Source of the DNA: Frisingicoccus caecimuris
GTDB lineage: Bacteria > Bacillota > Clostridia > Lachnospirales > Lachnospiraceae
Direction of reading: 5' to 3'
DNA length: 64,000 bases
NCBI RefSeq assembly: GCF_004340975.1
Contig: NZ_SLXA01000001.1
Coordinates: forward strand, 62,001-126,000
Shown: piece by piece, positions 27,499 to 36,427 of the stretch
Position numbering within the stretch: position 1 is the first letter of the stretch
Layout: every line of letters starts with the position of its first letter
Notes under the pieces: generated by a model
Database searches by the model: none
What the model saw: only the letters and a program-made list of their open reading frames with translations
What the model was told of the DNA's origin: nothing
Made by a program: the position numbers and the translations under genes

Positions 27499-28691
27499 GG
27501 CTGCACCTCCAAAATTTTCATTTCCCCTGTCGGATTAAAATAGAGAATGTCGGCAATATGAAAACGTTTTGCATAGGCCATATAATCCTCTAATTGCTGT
27601 TCTGAATCCATTCGGTTCATTTGAACGCAGCCGCCTTTTTCACGAAGTTCTTTTGCTTTTTTTAAGGCCTCAGAATGCTTGCTCCCCGAATACAGAATCA
27701 TCGTCACTGGTTCTCCTTCATCCACATCAATTTTCTGACGGCTGAGGGCAATGAGAAGTTCATCCACCGCAACAGCCAGACCTACGGATGCCGCATCTTT
27801 ACCAAATTTCTGCAAAAGTGTATCATATCTTCCGCCTTTGACCACCGCATCACCGGTACCATAGGTATAGCCTCTGAAAATAACCCCGGTATAATAATCA
27901 TATTGGGTCAGCATTCCCAGGTCAAAGGTAACATATTTTTGAAGCCCATATTCGCCAATAATCTCATAGAGCCGTTCCAGACGGGTAATTGCCACCAATG
28001 CTTTCATATTCGAAGTCAGCCGTTTGGCCTCTTTTAAAATATCCTGAGAGCCAAACAATTTCGGCAGCCGGATCAGTGCCGGATTATCCGTCATAGCTTC
28101 CACACCAAAAAAGTTTTTATTCTCAATCAACTCTCTGAGCTCCTGGGTCTTTTCTTCATCCATTCCGGCCTCTTCGATCAAACCTTTAAAAAATCCCACA
28201 TGCCCCACATCAATCTGAAACTCAGTCAAGCCAGCCGCCAAAAGCAGATGAATCGCCAGGGCGATCATCTCAGCATCTGCATCAATACTGTCATCCCCGA
28301 TCAACTCAGCACCCATCTGAGTGGATTCCTTCATACGTCCCTGCAGGCTGGAGTTATTAATAAAAATATTTCCTGTATAAGAAAATCGCATTGAAAAATT
28401 CTCTTCACTAAAATATTTGCTGACTGCCCGGGCAATGGACGGTGTGATATCTGGCCGAAGAACAAGGGTATTTCCTTCTCTGTCGAAAAATTTGTACATC
28501 TGATTCGATGGCAATGACCCTTTATCCTGATTAAAAATATCGAAAAATTCGAAGGTAGGCGTCTGAATATCTCTGTATCCATAGGATTTTAAAATATCTT
28601 TCATCCGGTCGGATAAATGATTTTTTCGGGCACACTCCCCGTTATAAATATCCCGTACCCCCTCCGGTGTATGAATACGTCTCTCTTTCAT
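27495..28691 (-). CDS. hisZ: ATP phosphoribosyltransferase regulatory subunit HisZ
   Basis: HisZ is a histidyl-tRNA-synthetase-like protein without aminoacylation activity that joins short HisG into the regulated hetero-octamer. The 398-residue protein has class II synthetase segments (TPEGVRDI, LRPDITPSIAR, GMLTQYDYYTGVIF) and lacks the anticodon-binding end of true HisRS. It is the first gene of the his operon and overlaps hisG by 4 nt. Its leader is about 70 nt, too short for a T-box. Confidence 0.95.
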   Translation of the reverse strand: MKERRIHTPEGVRDIYNGECARKNHLSDRMKDILKSYGYRDIQTPTFEFFDIFNQDKGSLPSNQMYKFFDREGNTLVLRPDITPSIARAVSKYFSEENFSMRFSYTGNIFINNSSLQGRMKESTQMGAELIGDDSIDADAEMIALAIHLLLAAGLTEFQIDVGHVGFFKGLIEEAGMDEEKTQELRELIENKNFFGVEAMTDNPALIRLPKLFGSQDILKEAKRLTSNMKALVAITRLERLYEIIGEYGLQKYVTFDLGMLTQYDYYTGVIFRGYTYGTGDAVVKGGRYDTLLQKFGKDAASVGLAVAVDELLIALSRQKIDVDEGEPVTMILYSGSKHSEALKKAKELREKGGCVQMNRMDSEQQLEDYMAYAKRFHIADILYFNPTGEMKILEVQP

Positions 28692-28736
28692 TTCTTATAG
28701 CCCCATTTCATCCATATTTTGCTTTATCAAATCAAC

Positions 28737-28754
28737 GTGCTACTAAATTAGCAC
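28737..28754. promoter_or_regulatory. Palindromic operator-like site in the his operon leader
   Basis: A perfect GTGCTA-N6-TAGCAC repeat sits just downstream of the his promoter, about 10-30 nt past the predicted start. It resembles operators of TrpR-family regulators, and a HisR/YerC-type regulator is a candidate binder. It could also form a small RNA hairpin, but no U-tract follows. Confidence 0.55.
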
Positions 28755-28769
28755 ACAGAATTTTCATTA

Positions 28770-28797
28770 ATTATATCACAGGAATCCCTCTTGTCAA
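28770..28797 (-). promoter_or_regulatory. Sigma-A promoter of the his operon
   Basis: On the minus strand a perfect TTGACA (28792-28797) and a perfect TATAAT (28770-28775) have a 16-nt spacer. The -35 box overlaps the recU stop codon. Confidence 0.88.
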
Positions 28798-29324
28798 GTC
28801 CTGTGGTTTAAATCTGCCTGAATGGCCGGCAGATAATTCAGGTAATATCCGTGACATTTTATTTCAAAATTCCTATCCAGTTCTTCCATATGAAAGCTTT
28901 TTGCATGTCCTGTTCTGGAACGGTTCCAAAAATCTACCAACTGGCTGAAAGGCAGATAAAAATAGCGGTTTTCGCCTGAAAAATAAATCAACAAAAAGGC
29001 TATCCCGCCCTGGTCTTCAAAGTCCTGCATAAATAGTACCTGATGTTCATGAACATTTTGAATAGGAAATGTTCTGGAACGGCATTCCTTGGCATCAAAA
29101 CAAACCGGAATGCCCTGCACGGTTCCGATATAATCTACCGTACTGCGCTGATCAAAATAGGCCAGGGTTATGTGTCGGGTCGCCTTATCAATCTGAATAG
29201 GTTTGATCGGCGTCGGAATTTTCTGAATCAGAGCCAGTTTCTTTTCCCTGTATTTTTCATTGGTCAGATTAATCATCTCTTCCAGCTCAGACCCGCGAAG
29301 GCCTCTGGAATTCCATGTCGCCAT
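28794..29324 (-). CDS. recU: Holliday junction resolvase RecU
   Basis: RecU resolves Holliday junctions in Firmicutes. The 176-residue protein shows RGSELEEMINLTNEKYRE, the KIPTPIKP loop, STVDYIG with the catalytic Asp, and the FDAKEC active-site Glu/Lys followed by NVHEHQ and GGIAFLLI. A longer frame begins at 29393, inside queG, but GGAGAG lies 6 nt before the ATG at 29324, so that start is chosen. In Bacillus recU is paired with ponA; here it ends a tRNA/rRNA modification operon. Confidence 0.93.
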   Translation of the reverse strand: MATWNSRGLRGSELEEMINLTNEKYREKKLALIQKIPTPIKPIQIDKATRHITLAYFDQRSTVDYIGTVQGIPVCFDAKECRSRTFPIQNVHEHQVLFMQDFEDQGGIAFLLIYFSGENRYFYLPFSQLVDFWNRSRTGHAKSFHMEELDRNFEIKCHGYYLNYLPAIQADLNHRT

Positions 29325-29326
29325 AA

Positions 29327-30247
29327 TCATCTCTCCATTATATTTTTTAATACAATCTCTGCATTTTTTTGAAGCTGCTTTTTTCCCCGCCATCCGGCGG
29401 CGGTTGCCTGATAATGCATTTTAAATTGTTTATTGCTCATCGTCAGAAGTTCTTCCAGAGAAACTTCGGTTCCCGTCGTATACCCCGCCGGAACGGTCGG
29501 CCGATTGAGAGGGCAGACGTTCTGACAGACGTCGCAGCCGTAAATCTGCCGTCCCATTATCCTTTCCTCCTCCGGGCTGAGGGGTTCCTTTTTTTGGGTC
29601 AGATATGACACGCAGCGATAGCTGTTCATCCCCGCTTCAGTGATCGCTTTTCCGGGACAAAATTTCTGACATGCCGAGCATGTCCGGCACCGCTCAAACC
29701 ATGGATCTTCATCATCCCGCCGAAAAGGCAGTCCATAAAAATCTGCCGGACGGTCACTGAGGATCAAACCAATATAGCACCTGGAGCCAAATTTTCTCGA
29801 ATAAAACAGACCGTTTCGCATCAACCGTCCAAGACCGGCCCGGATGGCCACATGCTTTTCCGAAAAAGGCGAATTATCCACATAGGCCAGCCGCCTTCCA
29901 TCCGGGTCGGCTGCTTCCAGAGCAGACATCAATCCAGACAGTTTTCTGCGTACAATCCGATGGTAATCCTCGCCACTGGCTGCCGGAGAAATATTCCCGT
30001 ACAATCCTTCTCGAACTTTATACACCGACGGTTCGTAATGTTCTAAAATAACAATAAAACTCTTCGCTCTGGCCAGGGTTTCTTCCGGGCAGACCCGCCT
30101 GTGTATATCTGTTTCAACAAAGGGCGGCAGGATTCCAAGTTCCACATCCTTTTTCAAAAGCTGTTCCACACTGTTGAATTTTTCTGCATGACAGACCGCA
30201 ATATCATCAATATTCAGTTCTTCTGCAAGTCTGTATAAATCGACCAC
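29327..30247 (-). CDS. queG: Epoxyqueuosine reductase QueG-like iron-sulfur protein
   Basis: QueG reduces epoxyqueuosine to queuosine in the tRNA wobble position, using a cobalamin cofactor and two [4Fe-4S] clusters. The 306-residue protein carries both ferredoxin-type motifs: C-x2-C-x2-C-x3-C in CRTCSACQKFCPG, and CDVCQNVCPLN with another upstream Cys. The start is GTG at 30247 with GGAGG 7 nt before it. It overlaps the pseudouridine synthase gene by 34 nt. QueG paralogues exist, so the exact substrate is inferred. Confidence 0.85.
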   Translation of the reverse strand: MVDLYRLAEELNIDDIAVCHAEKFNSVEQLLKKDVELGILPPFVETDIHRRVCPEETLARAKSFIVILEHYEPSVYKVREGLYGNISPAASGEDYHRIVRRKLSGLMSALEAADPDGRRLAYVDNSPFSEKHVAIRAGLGRLMRNGLFYSRKFGSRCYIGLILSDRPADFYGLPFRRDDEDPWFERCRTCSACQKFCPGKAITEAGMNSYRCVSYLTQKKEPLSPEEERIMGRQIYGCDVCQNVCPLNRPTVPAGYTTGTEVSLEELLTMSNKQFKMHYQATAAGWRGKKQLQKNAEIVLKNIMER

Positions 30248-31179
30248 AGCTGTTCCTCCTTGAGAATCCGTTCAAACTCAGGCCAGAGCGGCGCTGTCAG
30301 CTTTCTTTCATCGAACACCATCCGCCAGGAATGAAGCAGCTGGTGCTTTAAATGATAATTCCGGCGAAAATAGTCGTTTACCGTTTCCGAACCATATTTT
30401 CCATCCCCTACAATACTGTGGCTGACAGAAGCAAGATGGGCACGAATCTGATGGGTTCGGCCTGTGATCAGTTCTACCTTTAACAGCGTGTATTTTCCAT
30501 TGTTTCCGACAGGTTCATAAAAGTTTTCTATATGATGCCCTCCACTGACAGGCTGTCCGGATATGCTTACCTTATTGGTCTGCTCGTCTTTTATAAGATA
30601 TCCCTGAATATGTTCCGGTGTTTTCACAACGCCCTCCACGAGACAGAGATAATACTTTTCCACAGTCCGGTCTTTTAATAAGACCGACATATGCTGTAAT
30701 CCCGAGAGGCTTTTTCCAACGATCAACAGACCACTTGTATTTCGGTCCAGCCGATGACAGACGGAAGGTTTGAAAACTTCCAGTGATTTTTCCGTAATCA
30801 CCTGATGGTCAAGCAGATAGCTGATAGCTTCTTCATTGACCGAAATATCCTCCGGTTTCGCCTTCTGGGATAAAAGACCGGCCGGCTTATTGACAGCCAG
30901 AATATCGTCATCTTCAAAAACCACCTTAAAATGTTTCGGTACACGGGCAAAGCGTTTTGTCTCCCGGAACTTGTCAATCGTCTCATCTGCCAGCCAGAAG
31001 CTGATCTCATCACCGACAAAGATTTTTTCTGATCCATCACATTTTTTGTGATTCAAAGTTATATTTTTTTTTCGGAGCATTTTATAGATAAAGCTTTTAG
31101 GTGCCAGATTTAAATATTTAAACAACAGCTTGTCCAGCCGCTGGCCTGCCTCGTTGGGCGTCACAATAAATTTCTGCAT
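30214..31179 (-). CDS. RluA-family 23S rRNA/tRNA pseudouridine synthase
   Basis: This 321-residue pseudouridine synthase has an N-terminal S4 RNA-binding domain (AGQRLDKLLFKYL) and a catalytic domain with the signature HRLDRNTSGLLI, containing the catalytic Asp, and GRTHQIRAHLA. It is closest to the RluC/RluD group, but the target uridine cannot be read from the sequence. The longest frame starts with TTG at 31200; AGAGG lies 5 nt before the ATG at 31179, so I use that start. It partly overlaps the end of the membrane-protein gene upstream in the frame order. Confidence 0.93.
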   Translation of the reverse strand: MQKFIVTPNEAGQRLDKLLFKYLNLAPKSFIYKMLRKKNITLNHKKCDGSEKIFVGDEISFWLADETIDKFRETKRFARVPKHFKVVFEDDDILAVNKPAGLLSQKAKPEDISVNEEAISYLLDHQVITEKSLEVFKPSVCHRLDRNTSGLLIVGKSLSGLQHMSVLLKDRTVEKYYLCLVEGVVKTPEHIQGYLIKDEQTNKVSISGQPVSGGHHIENFYEPVGNNGKYTLLKVELITGRTHQIRAHLASVSHSIVGDGKYGSETVNDYFRRNYHLKHQLLHSWRMVFDERKLTAPLWPEFERILKEEQLWSIYTDLQKN

Positions 31180-31190
31180 ATTTTCCTCTT

Positions 31191-31772
31191 TTATATACAA
31201 TTTGCCTTCAGACCTGCAAATATGCTGCCTGCTTCCATCGGAGCGGACGGCTCATTGGCCGACAGCATCATGATCATTTCTTCGAATTCATCAAAGTTTT
31301 CGTGAACGACGGGTTTCTTATGGGTGACATCTGTTTCCATTAAAAGATTCGTCAGATAAGCCTCTATAGCTTCCCGGCTCTTTTTTTGCTTTGGTGCATA
31401 ACCGTAAATATTGCCGTTACAGATAACGATCATGTTGAACACCATGTGACCGCTTTCACTGGCCAGTACCATATCTGCTGCCAGTACCATCCAGCTTTTT
31501 CCCTCCACATAAGAGGCGATTTTTTCATATTCTTCCCGACTGCCGCTGTGAAAACCTGCCATTGATATATACTGGACCGCCTGTCTGGCTGCCGGAAGTA
31601 CCATAACAATGGCTGCCACAGTAAAGGCATTGTACTTTGTATCCAGAATCACCATTGGAATCAGGATCATCGCCACGATAAAAACAGCCCACAGGATAAT
31701 TGTGATCAGCTTTGTACGTTTCCAATCGTCAATATATCCGTAATTTCCCTTTACCAGTTTGGTTTCTCCCAT
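31191..31772 (-). CDS. Uncharacterised membrane protein
   Basis: I do not recognise this 193-residue protein. It has two adjacent hydrophobic segments, at about 21-42 and 47-67, separated by a short DTKYNA turn. A soluble region of about 125 residues follows, containing a VLAADMVLASESGHMVFNMIVICNGNIYGY beta-rich stretch and an acidic helix DEFEEMIMML. AAGGTG precedes the ATG. It is translated between ygiQ and the rluA-like gene with 10-12 nt gaps, so it belongs to the same operon. No catalytic motif is seen. Confidence 0.8.
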   Translation of the reverse strand: MGETKLVKGNYGYIDDWKRTKLITIILWAVFIVAMILIPMVILDTKYNAFTVAAIVMVLPAARQAVQYISMAGFHSGSREEYEKIASYVEGKSWMVLAADMVLASESGHMVFNMIVICNGNIYGYAPKQKKSREAIEAYLTNLLMETDVTHKKPVVHENFDEFEEMIMMLSANEPSAPMEAGSIFAGLKANCI

Positions 31773-31781
31773 ATTTTCACC

Positions 31782-33659
31782 TTATTTCTTTTTCTTCTTA
31801 TGTACATTTCGTATGGTTCTCTTTTTCGTCTGTCTACGTTCTTGTGTCTTTACCTGCTCGCCACGTCTCGGACGAATCAGACATTTTTTATCAAATCCGA
31901 TCAGGTCGGTCCGATGAGCCGTTTCCAGAGCTTCTCTTACCAGATCATAATTCTTTGGATTGCGATACTGAATCAACGCCCGCTGCATGGCTTTCTCATG
32001 AGGATTTTTCGGAACATAAACCGGCTCCATCGTCCTGGGATCGAGTCCAGTGTAAGACATGCAGGTCGACAGGGTTGCCGGGGTCGGATAAAAATCCTGA
32101 ACCTGCTCCGGCATATATCCCAAATCCCTCAGATATTCGGCCAGGGCAATGGCTTCCTTCATCGTAGAACCGGGATGCGAAGACATGAGATAAGGCACGA
32201 GATATTGTTTCTTACCAAGTTTTTCGTTCATGTTCTTATAATCCTGAACAAACTTCCGGTAAACCCGATTCCCCGGTTTTCCCATCCGTTTCAATACCGG
32301 GTCTGCCACATGCTCCGGCGCCACCTTTAACTGACCGCTCACGTGGTACTCACATAATTCTCTTAAAAATGTCGGGTCCGGGTCTGCATTCACATAATCA
32401 AAACGGATACCGGAACGTATGAACACTTTTTTAACGCCCGGAAGTGCCCGGAGTTTGCGGAGCAGTTCAAGATAATCCTGGTGATCCACATGAAGATTTT
32501 TACATGGTTCAGGAAAGAGGCACTGCTTATTTTTGCAGACGCCCTTTTTCAACTGCTTTTCACAGGATGGATGGCGGAAATTGGCCGTCGGTCCGCCCAC
32601 ATCATGAATATAGCCTTTAAAATCCGGGTCCCAGGTAAATGCCTTCGCTTCATTAATAATGGATTCATGGCTGCGGGTCTGAATAATTCTTCCCTGATGA
32701 AAGGTCAGGGCACAGAAACTGCAGCCACCGAAACAACCCCGATTACTCACCAGACTGAATTTAACCTCTTCAATGGCTGGGACACCACCGGCCGCTTCGT
32801 AAGACGGATGATAGGTCCGCATATAATTCAAGCCGTAAACCCGGTCCATTTCCCCCGTTGTCAACGGTTTTGCCGCCGGATTCTGAACGACATAGAGATG
32901 TTCCCCATAACTTTCCACCATACGCTGACCACTGAAAGGATCCGTATTAATGTACTGAGTATAAAAGCTTTCCGCATATTTTCGTTTATTCTCTGTAATA
33001 TCCTTAAAAGAAGGGAGTTGGATAGCATCATAGACGGAATCCAGCGATTTTGTCTTGTAGACAGAGCCCGGCACAAATGTAATGTCCCGGATATCCAGAC
33101 CGCTGTCCAGAGCATCTGCCACTTCCACGATCGAACGTTCACCCATACCGTAGAGTAAAAGGTCAGCGCCTGAATCCAGGAGAATGGAACGTTTGACCGT
33201 ATCGCTCCAATAATCATAATGGGCCAGACGTCTCAGGCTCGCCTCAATGCCGCCAATAATGACAGGAATATCCTTATATGTCTGTCGAATCAGATTTCCA
33301 TAAACCACCGTGGCATAATCGGGACGTTTCCCATAGACGCCACCCGGCGTAAAAGCGTCATTATGCCGACGTTTTTTTGATACCGTATAGTGATTGACCA
33401 TAGAGTCCATATTTCCCGCACTGATAATAAATCCAAGCCTTGGTCTGCCATAAATATCAATACTTTTTTTGTTTTTCCAGTCCGGCTGAGAGATGATTCC
33501 CACCCGGTAATTATTGGCTTCCAGAATCCTGCTGATGATGGCATGACCAAAGGACGGATGATCCACATAGGCATCTCCGATCACATAAACAAAATCTACG
33601 CTGTCCCATCCCCGGGCTTCCATATCTGCTCTGCAAACCGGTAAAAAGTCTTTAATCAT
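31782..33659 (-). CDS. YgiQ-family radical SAM protein
   Basis: This 625-residue protein has the YgiQ architecture. An N-terminal region begins RADMEARGWDSVDFVYVIGDAYVDHPSFG. A radical SAM core carries NRGCFGGCSFCALTFHQGR (C-x3-C-x2-C). A C-terminal Lys/Arg-rich tail ends KKKKK. The family is widespread and uncharacterised; the tail suggests nucleic-acid or ribosome contact. The ATG overlaps the stop of the HAD gene (ATGA), so translation is coupled. Confidence 0.92.
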   Translation of the reverse strand: MIKDFLPVCRADMEARGWDSVDFVYVIGDAYVDHPSFGHAIISRILEANNYRVGIISQPDWKNKKSIDIYGRPRLGFIISAGNMDSMVNHYTVSKKRRHNDAFTPGGVYGKRPDYATVVYGNLIRQTYKDIPVIIGGIEASLRRLAHYDYWSDTVKRSILLDSGADLLLYGMGERSIVEVADALDSGLDIRDITFVPGSVYKTKSLDSVYDAIQLPSFKDITENKRKYAESFYTQYINTDPFSGQRMVESYGEHLYVVQNPAAKPLTTGEMDRVYGLNYMRTYHPSYEAAGGVPAIEEVKFSLVSNRGCFGGCSFCALTFHQGRIIQTRSHESIINEAKAFTWDPDFKGYIHDVGGPTANFRHPSCEKQLKKGVCKNKQCLFPEPCKNLHVDHQDYLELLRKLRALPGVKKVFIRSGIRFDYVNADPDPTFLRELCEYHVSGQLKVAPEHVADPVLKRMGKPGNRVYRKFVQDYKNMNEKLGKKQYLVPYLMSSHPGSTMKEAIALAEYLRDLGYMPEQVQDFYPTPATLSTCMSYTGLDPRTMEPVYVPKNPHEKAMQRALIQYRNPKNYDLVREALETAHRTDLIGFDKKCLIRPRRGEQVKTQERRQTKKRTIRNVHKKKKK

Positions 33660-34300
33660 AATAGTTCCTCATAACTCTTTATATAAAAATCCGCAAGCCG
33701 GATTTTTTCTTCCATATCCTTCATTGAATAAGCATCTTCGACAGCGCATACCGTCATCCCTGCCCGTTTTCCGGCTATGATTCCAAAGGGAATATCCTCA
33801 AAAACAAGACAGTGTTCCGGTGCAACACCCATTTTTTTTGCTGCTTCCAGATAAACCTCCGGGTCCGGTTTGCCATTTGTGATCTCGTCGCCAGTCACCA
33901 TTACCGAAAAATAATTTTCCACCTGATGGCTTTTTAAGATTGCCTCGGTCAGTATCCGCGAATTACTTGTAGCAATGCCACAGGGAATATTTTTATCTTT
34001 TAACCCATTCAAAAAGGCTCTTGCACCGGGTTTTAACGGGATTTCTGTCGTATATTTTTCGTAGGCCATTCGGTTCCATTCATCCATAATTTCTTCCAGA
34101 CTGTCTTCGATGGCGAAATTTTCTTTAAAGTAAACAGCCGTCTGATACATGCTCAGACCTTCGATGGCCTTCTGCAGTCCCTCCGGCACCGGTATATGGA
34201 ATTTCTTCAAATAATCCACATCAATGTCGCCCCACATGGACATGGATTCCACCAACGTTCCGTCCAGATCGAACAGAACAGCTTTAATATCATTCAGCAT
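33656..34300 (-). CDS. HAD-superfamily hydrolase, beta-phosphoglucomutase-like
   Basis: This 214-residue HAD-IA enzyme has motif I DLDGTL with the nucleophile Asp, a helical cap, motif II around GIATSNSR, and motif III/IV as GKPDPEVYLEAAKKMG and EDIPFGI. It is related to beta-phosphoglucomutase/phosphoglycolate-type phosphatases; the substrate is unknown. A longer frame starts at 34318; GGAGG lies 6 nt before the ATG at 34300, so I use that start. It overlaps the rsuA-like gene by 11 nt and ygiQ by 4 nt. Confidence 0.92.
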   Translation of the reverse strand: MLNDIKAVLFDLDGTLVESMSMWGDIDVDYLKKFHIPVPEGLQKAIEGLSMYQTAVYFKENFAIEDSLEEIMDEWNRMAYEKYTTEIPLKPGARAFLNGLKDKNIPCGIATSNSRILTEAILKSHQVENYFSVMVTGDEITNGKPDPEVYLEAAKKMGVAPEHCLVFEDIPFGIIAGKRAGMTVCAVEDAYSMKDMEEKIRLADFYIKSYEELL

Positions 34301-35000
34301 ACAGTTCCTCCAGTTCATTGGTTGTTAATAGACGATATTCTCCGGGTTTCAGCGTTTCATCCAGCACAAGGCTTCCCATGGAAAGACGTTTAAGGTAAAT
34401 GACCTCTTTGCCTACCGCCTGAACCATGCGTTTGACCTGATGAAACTTTCCTTCAAAAATTTTTAATTGAATCTCTGATATGCCTTCCGGATGAAGCTTA
34501 AGAATTTTCAATTCTGCCGGTAAGGCGGTCAGTTCTTCATCTACATGGAGACCTTCGGCAAAAAGAGCAACATCCTCTTCTGTCATTATTCCTTTCACTC
34601 TGGCATAATAATTTTTTGCCACATGATGACGCGGCGATAATAATTTGTGGGCCAGCTTTCCGTCGTTTGTCAGCAAGAGCAGCCCTTCCGTATCCTTATC
34701 CAGCCGTCCTACCGGAAACAGGTCTTTCCGGCGTCGGTCCCGGATGAGCTCAATGACGGTTTTCTCTCTGGCGTCCTCCGTAGCAGAAACGACACCTGCC
34801 GGTTTGTTCAGCATAATGTATTCATATTCAACATAGGTTACCGGTGTGCCTTTCCAGAATACAAAATCCTTATTGGACACCTTGAATTCCGGGCGAATCA
34901 CTATCTCATCATTGACTTTTGCAAAGCCTTTGCGAATGCCCAGTTTCACTTCACTTCGGCTGCCCATACCCATTTCTGTCAGATATTTATCCAATCTCAT
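34290..35000 (-). CDS. RsuA-family pseudouridine synthase
   Basis: The 236-residue protein has an N-terminal S4 domain (MRLDKYLTEMGMGSRSEVK) and an RsuA/RluB/RluE-type catalytic domain with GRLDKDTEGLLLLTNDG, containing the catalytic Asp, and KFHQVKRM. RsuA itself modifies U516 of 16S rRNA, and this is the likely target, but RluE/RluF-like specificity cannot be excluded. It starts 1 nt after the rsmF-like stop. Confidence 0.93.
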   Translation of the reverse strand: MRLDKYLTEMGMGSRSEVKLGIRKGFAKVNDEIVIRPEFKVSNKDFVFWKGTPVTYVEYEYIMLNKPAGVVSATEDAREKTVIELIRDRRRKDLFPVGRLDKDTEGLLLLTNDGKLAHKLLSPRHHVAKNYYARVKGIMTEEDVALFAEGLHVDEELTALPAELKILKLHPEGISEIQLKIFEGKFHQVKRMVQAVGKEVIYLKRLSMGSLVLDETLKPGEYRLLTTNELEELYAE

Positions 35001-35001
35001 C

Positions 35002-36411
35002 TCACTGCCACCGCCATCCCGAAGGATATTTATTCTTTAAGGTTCCACCGGATACCTTCCCCCATCCGAGAGAATATCCGCAAACACCGACAATATACCA
35101 TCCGTTTGGCAGTTCAGAAGATACTTCCAGCGTTTCACATTTTAAATATTTTATGACACGGGCATCGGATAATTCCAGATCAATCCAATGACCACATTCA
35201 AAAGGTCTCAGTGCCCGGGCAAAAAAGCCGGACGGTTCAAATCGTTTTTTCTTAATATCTCCCAGATACCAACCGGTCCGCATTCGGCGCAGTTTTCCAA
35301 GGGGCGGCGCATTTTCCGGAAGATAACTCAAGTGATCTCCCTGTAAAATCAGTCGGGCCGGATCAAAATCCAGACGAATATCCCCGTCCTTTAAGAATTG
35401 AACAAATTCCTCCGGCAGTTCCCTCATACCTTTAGACTCATCCGACAGCCGCATTTTACTTAATCCCTTGTCTCCATCCTCTGCCCCATCCTTCCTGAGC
35501 AGTGCAGTAAAATGTCCTTCACCCTTTACATAGTGTGGCCAGAGTCGTCTCGCATATCGAATCTCTTCCGGCCCGTCTACCCATTCCGGATGGGCTGGCA
35601 TCAGGCCCTCCCCCTTCTGTTCAATCGGAATCACATGCATCTCCGGATAATTGTCTAAGATATATTTTAACGTTCCTTCATTCTCCTCCACTGAAAAGGT
35701 ACAGGTCGAATAGACCATCATCCCGCCGGGTTTTAACATCCGAACACCACAGTCGACAATTTCGCGTTGAAGTTTTGAAAAGAAATCCGGTCCATTCTTT
35801 TCCCAGGCCCGCATCATAGACGGTTCTTTGCGAAACATTCCTTCGCCAGAACATGGTGCGTCAATGAGTATTTTATCAAAATATTCCTCAAAAGGACCTG
35901 CCAGATGTTTCGGGTCCTCTGTCAGGACAATGCTGTTGCGTATACCGCTGGATTCAATATTTTTAAGCAATGCCTTTGCTCTGGATGCACTGATATCATT
36001 GGAAACAAGAAGACCCGTTCCCCGCAGCTTTGCAGCCAGAGCTGTGCTTTTTCCTCCCGGCGCGGCACACAGATCCAATATATGATCGCCTGCTTCTACA
36101 GGAAGTACCTGGGCCGGGAACATGGCACTTGGTTCCTGGATATAATAAAGTCCGGCGTGATAAAGGGGATTTTTAGAATATTCTCTGCTTCCATTATAGT
36201 AAAAACCCGTCGGACACCAGGTCACCGATTCTAATGCCTGATCTGTCATTTTTAAATATTCCTCCGGCGTTATCTTCAATGTATTCATACGCAGCCCGGC
36301 ATAGATATTCTCATCATAACTATTTAAAAACACCGGATATTCATCATTGAGCAGCCTTTCCATTCTTTCAGCAAATCTCTCCGGCAGTTGTTCCTTTAAT
36401 GATTTTTTCAT
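35002..36411 (-). CDS. RsmF/NOL1-NOP2-sun family rRNA (cytosine-C5) methyltransferase
   Basis: This 469-residue SAM-dependent enzyme has the NOL1/NOP2/sun motifs: LDLCAAPGGKST (SAM loop), the motif IV DAPCSGEGMFRK with one catalytic Cys, and the motif VI YSTCTFSVEENE with the second Cys. The C-terminal extension of about 180 residues is typical of RsmF-type enzymes rather than RsmB. The exact target cytosine is not determinable. It follows rnhA by 16 nt. Confidence 0.93.
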   Translation of the reverse strand: MKKSLKEQLPERFAERMERLLNDEYPVFLNSYDENIYAGLRMNTLKITPEEYLKMTDQALESVTWCPTGFYYNGSREYSKNPLYHAGLYYIQEPSAMFPAQVLPVEAGDHILDLCAAPGGKSTALAAKLRGTGLLVSNDISASRAKALLKNIESSGIRNSIVLTEDPKHLAGPFEEYFDKILIDAPCSGEGMFRKEPSMMRAWEKNGPDFFSKLQREIVDCGVRMLKPGGMMVYSTCTFSVEENEGTLKYILDNYPEMHVIPIEQKGEGLMPAHPEWVDGPEEIRYARRLWPHYVKGEGHFTALLRKDGAEDGDKGLSKMRLSDESKGMRELPEEFVQFLKDGDIRLDFDPARLILQGDHLSYLPENAPPLGKLRRMRTGWYLGDIKKKRFEPSGFFARALRPFECGHWIDLELSDARVIKYLKCETLEVSSELPNGWYIVGVCGYSLGWGKVSGGTLKNKYPSGWRWQ

Positions 36412-36427
36412 GCTATTTCATCCCTCA

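Noticed and set aside
28692-28770. Histidine T-box in the his operon leader
   Set aside because: The leader is about 70 nt, too short for a T-box.
32481-33158. 225-residue plus-strand open frame
   Set aside because: It is antisense to the ygiQ radical SAM gene and has no recognisable motif.
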